This document shows, piece by piece, positions 4,887-5,992 of a stretch of 5,992 nucleotides of DNA; position 1 is the first letter of the stretch, and every line of letters starts with the position of its first letter. The notes under the pieces are model-generated. The model saw only the letters and a list, made by a program, of their open reading frames with translations, was not told the DNA's origin and ran no database searches. Location of the stretch: positions 1 through 5,992 of the forward strand of contig JAJZOM010000314.1 of NCBI GenBank assembly GCA_021811505.1, read 5' to 3'. Origin of the DNA: Thermoplasmata archaeon. Its GTDB lineage: Archaea > Thermoplasmatota > Thermoplasmata > Thermoplasmatales > Thermoplasmataceae. The translations under genes were made by a program, and so were the position numbers.

Positions 4887-5992
4887 TCAATTGCCTCCCG
4901 CTATCTGTGCCACTCTCTCAATTGCTGGCAACATGGTGGAAAATGCTTCAATCCCGTCATTCTTCAGTATAGCCCTTCCCTCATCCTCGTGAACGCCGCT
5001 CAATCTAACAACTATGGGCTTGCTTATTTTCAGTCTGTTCTTTGCAGCCACGATTCCGTTGGCGACAGTGTCGCATTTTGTTACTCCCCCGAAAATATTA
5101 ACCAGTATGGCCTTCGGATCCGCCTTCATTACAAGCTCGAACGCGTTAACTACGGTATCCACATTGTCCGTTCCCCCAAGGTCCAGGAAATTCCTCGGCT
5201 TCCCTTTGTGCAGGGTAAGCGCATCAAGGGTTGCCATTGTCAGGCCAGCCCCGTTGGCTATGACGCCTATGTTTCCGTCGAGTTCCACGAAGGAATACCC
5301 CTTGCCCTGAGCATCAAGCTCCAGTGGGGTCTTTTCAGTGTCCACAATGCTAATTTCCTTATGCCTGAACATGGAGTCGCTATCCATCACTACCTTTGCA
5401 TCAGCGGCAATGAGCTTGCCGGAACCTGTTATCACCAGTGGGTTTATCTCCACAAGTTCACAGTCTTCTTTCTCGAACACCCTGTACAGGTTTGAGAGAA
5501 TTGTCCTGAACTGCGTGGCAATGGCCGGTTCCAGTTTCAGGAAGTTAGTGGCTTCCCTGCCTATATAGTCCGAGTAACCTATTAGCGGATCGACCAGTGT
5601 CTTGAATATCTTGTCCTCTGGTACGGACTCGATCTCAACTCCGCCGGATGAGCTAGCAATAACCATCGGAACTCTTTCTGCCCTGTTAAGCGCAATGCTA
5701 ACGTAAATTTCCTTCTTTATATCCAGCATCTCCTCGACCAGCACCTTGCTTACTGTAAGATTTCTGATTTTTGATCCGAGGAGTTCCTTCACACCTGAGT
5801 CCAGATCGGCCTGGCTTTTTGCGAACTTAATTCCGCCAGACTTTCCCCTGCCTCCCAGAAGTATCTGGGATTTAATCACAACAGGTTTATCAAATTTCTT
5901 CACGCCTGAGGCACTTTCGACAACATAACCGTCGGGAACAGGAATACCATATTTCCTGAAAATTTCCTTTCCCATGTATTCATAGAGATTCA
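4887..5992 (-). CDS. sucC: Succinyl-CoA synthetase beta subunit (5' edge cut)
   Basis: The beta subunit binds the nucleotide through an ATP-grasp fold and contributes the second phosphate site, pairing with SucD. The last visible bases read -TG AAT CTC TAT GAA TAC ATG, giving NLYEYMGKE, the classic SucC N-terminus. The start codon therefore begins one base outside the window, at 5993, and the internal ATG at 5973-5975 is not the start. The full protein would be 368 residues, slightly short for the family. In that numbering, GGRGKSGG lies at 47-54, EINPL at 182-186 and DAKVVMDSDSMFRH at 198-211 (N184 and D198 are the likely magnesium ligands). The ligase-CoA domain shows NGAGLTMATLD (247-257), NFLDLGG (268-274) and VNIFGG (298-303). 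No truncation or frameshift is seen. The promoter is off the window. Confidence 0.97.
   Translation of the reverse strand, partial: NLYEYMGKEIFRKYGIPVPDGYVVESASGVKKFDKPVVIKSQILLGGRGKSGGIKFAKSQADLDSGVKELLGSKIRNLTVSKVLVEEMLDIKKEIYVSIALNRAERVPMVIASSSGGVEIESVPEDKIFKTLVDPLIGYSDYIGREATNFLKLEPAIATQFRTILSNLYRVFEKEDCELVEINPLVITGSGKLIAADAKVVMDSDSMFRHKEISIVDTEKTPLELDAQGKGYSFVELDGNIGVIANGAGLTMATLDALTLHKGKPRNFLDLGGTDNVDTVVNAFELVMKADPKAILVNIFGGVTKCDTVANGIVAAKNRLKISKPIVVRLSGVHEDEGRAILKNDGIEAFSTMLPAIERVAQIAGGN
4894..4899 (-). promoter_or_regulatory. Shine-Dalgarno site of sucD within the sucC end
   Basis: On the minus strand GGGAGG lies 8 bases before the sucD ATG and is part of the codons for the final Gly-Gly of SucC. 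Together with the TGA-A-ATG junction it indicates translational coupling that would keep the two subunits at equal levels. It is the strongest ribosome-binding site in the window; the weak one ahead of argF suggests lower or coupled translation of that gene. Confidence 0.75.

Noticed and set aside
4620..5495. 291-codon plus-strand frame antisense to sucD/sucC
   Set aside because: It spans the sucC-sucD junction in antisense and has no recognisable domains.

Overview
The window looks like chromosomal DNA from an archaeon, most likely of the order Thermoplasmatales or a close relative. The evidence is TATA/BRE-like promoters placed about 25-35 bases before start codons, a tRNA-His gene that encodes G-1 and lacks a 3' CCA, a METTL5-type RNA adenine methyltransferase, a DUF998 membrane protein and a compact sucC-sucD-argF cluster. 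The lineage is inferred from the character of the proteins; no database was consulted.

Layout. Bases 1-268 hold a small minus-strand gene (DUF5752-like). Its last six codons and stop lie in a 27-base block that recurs exactly inside the methyltransferase gene at 1155-1181. Bases 305-600 hold a decayed, frameshifted minus-strand remnant of an IS110-family transposase. A plus-strand pair follows: a basic 103-residue protein of unknown function (641-952), and 7 bases later the METTL5-like methyltransferase (960-1556). The promoter of this pair carries a 17-base palindrome over its TATA-like box. After a 234-base spacer with small inverted repeats comes a six-segment DUF998 membrane protein (1791-2435). 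A 448-base spacer without a recognisable gene then leads to tRNA-His(GTG) at 2884-2956.

The right half is one minus-strand transcription unit read from the right edge leftward: sucC (start codon one base beyond the window), sucD and argF. Gaps are 1 and 4 bases, and a hairpin plus T-rich tract (3056-3083) ends the unit. SucC and SucD form the two subunits of succinyl-CoA synthetase (ADP/GDP-forming), the substrate-level phosphorylation step of the citric acid cycle. ArgF (ornithine carbamoyltransferase) makes citrulline or runs in reverse in arginine breakdown. The unit converges on the tRNA gene.

No CRISPR array, intact mobile element, defence system or clearly new multi-gene system is visible. 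The points most worth a second look are the 27-base duplication at the left edge, the IS110 relic, the palindrome over the promoter of the unknown-protein/methyltransferase pair, the Cys-to-Gly change in the SucD GPNCPG motif, and the coupling of argF to sucCD.
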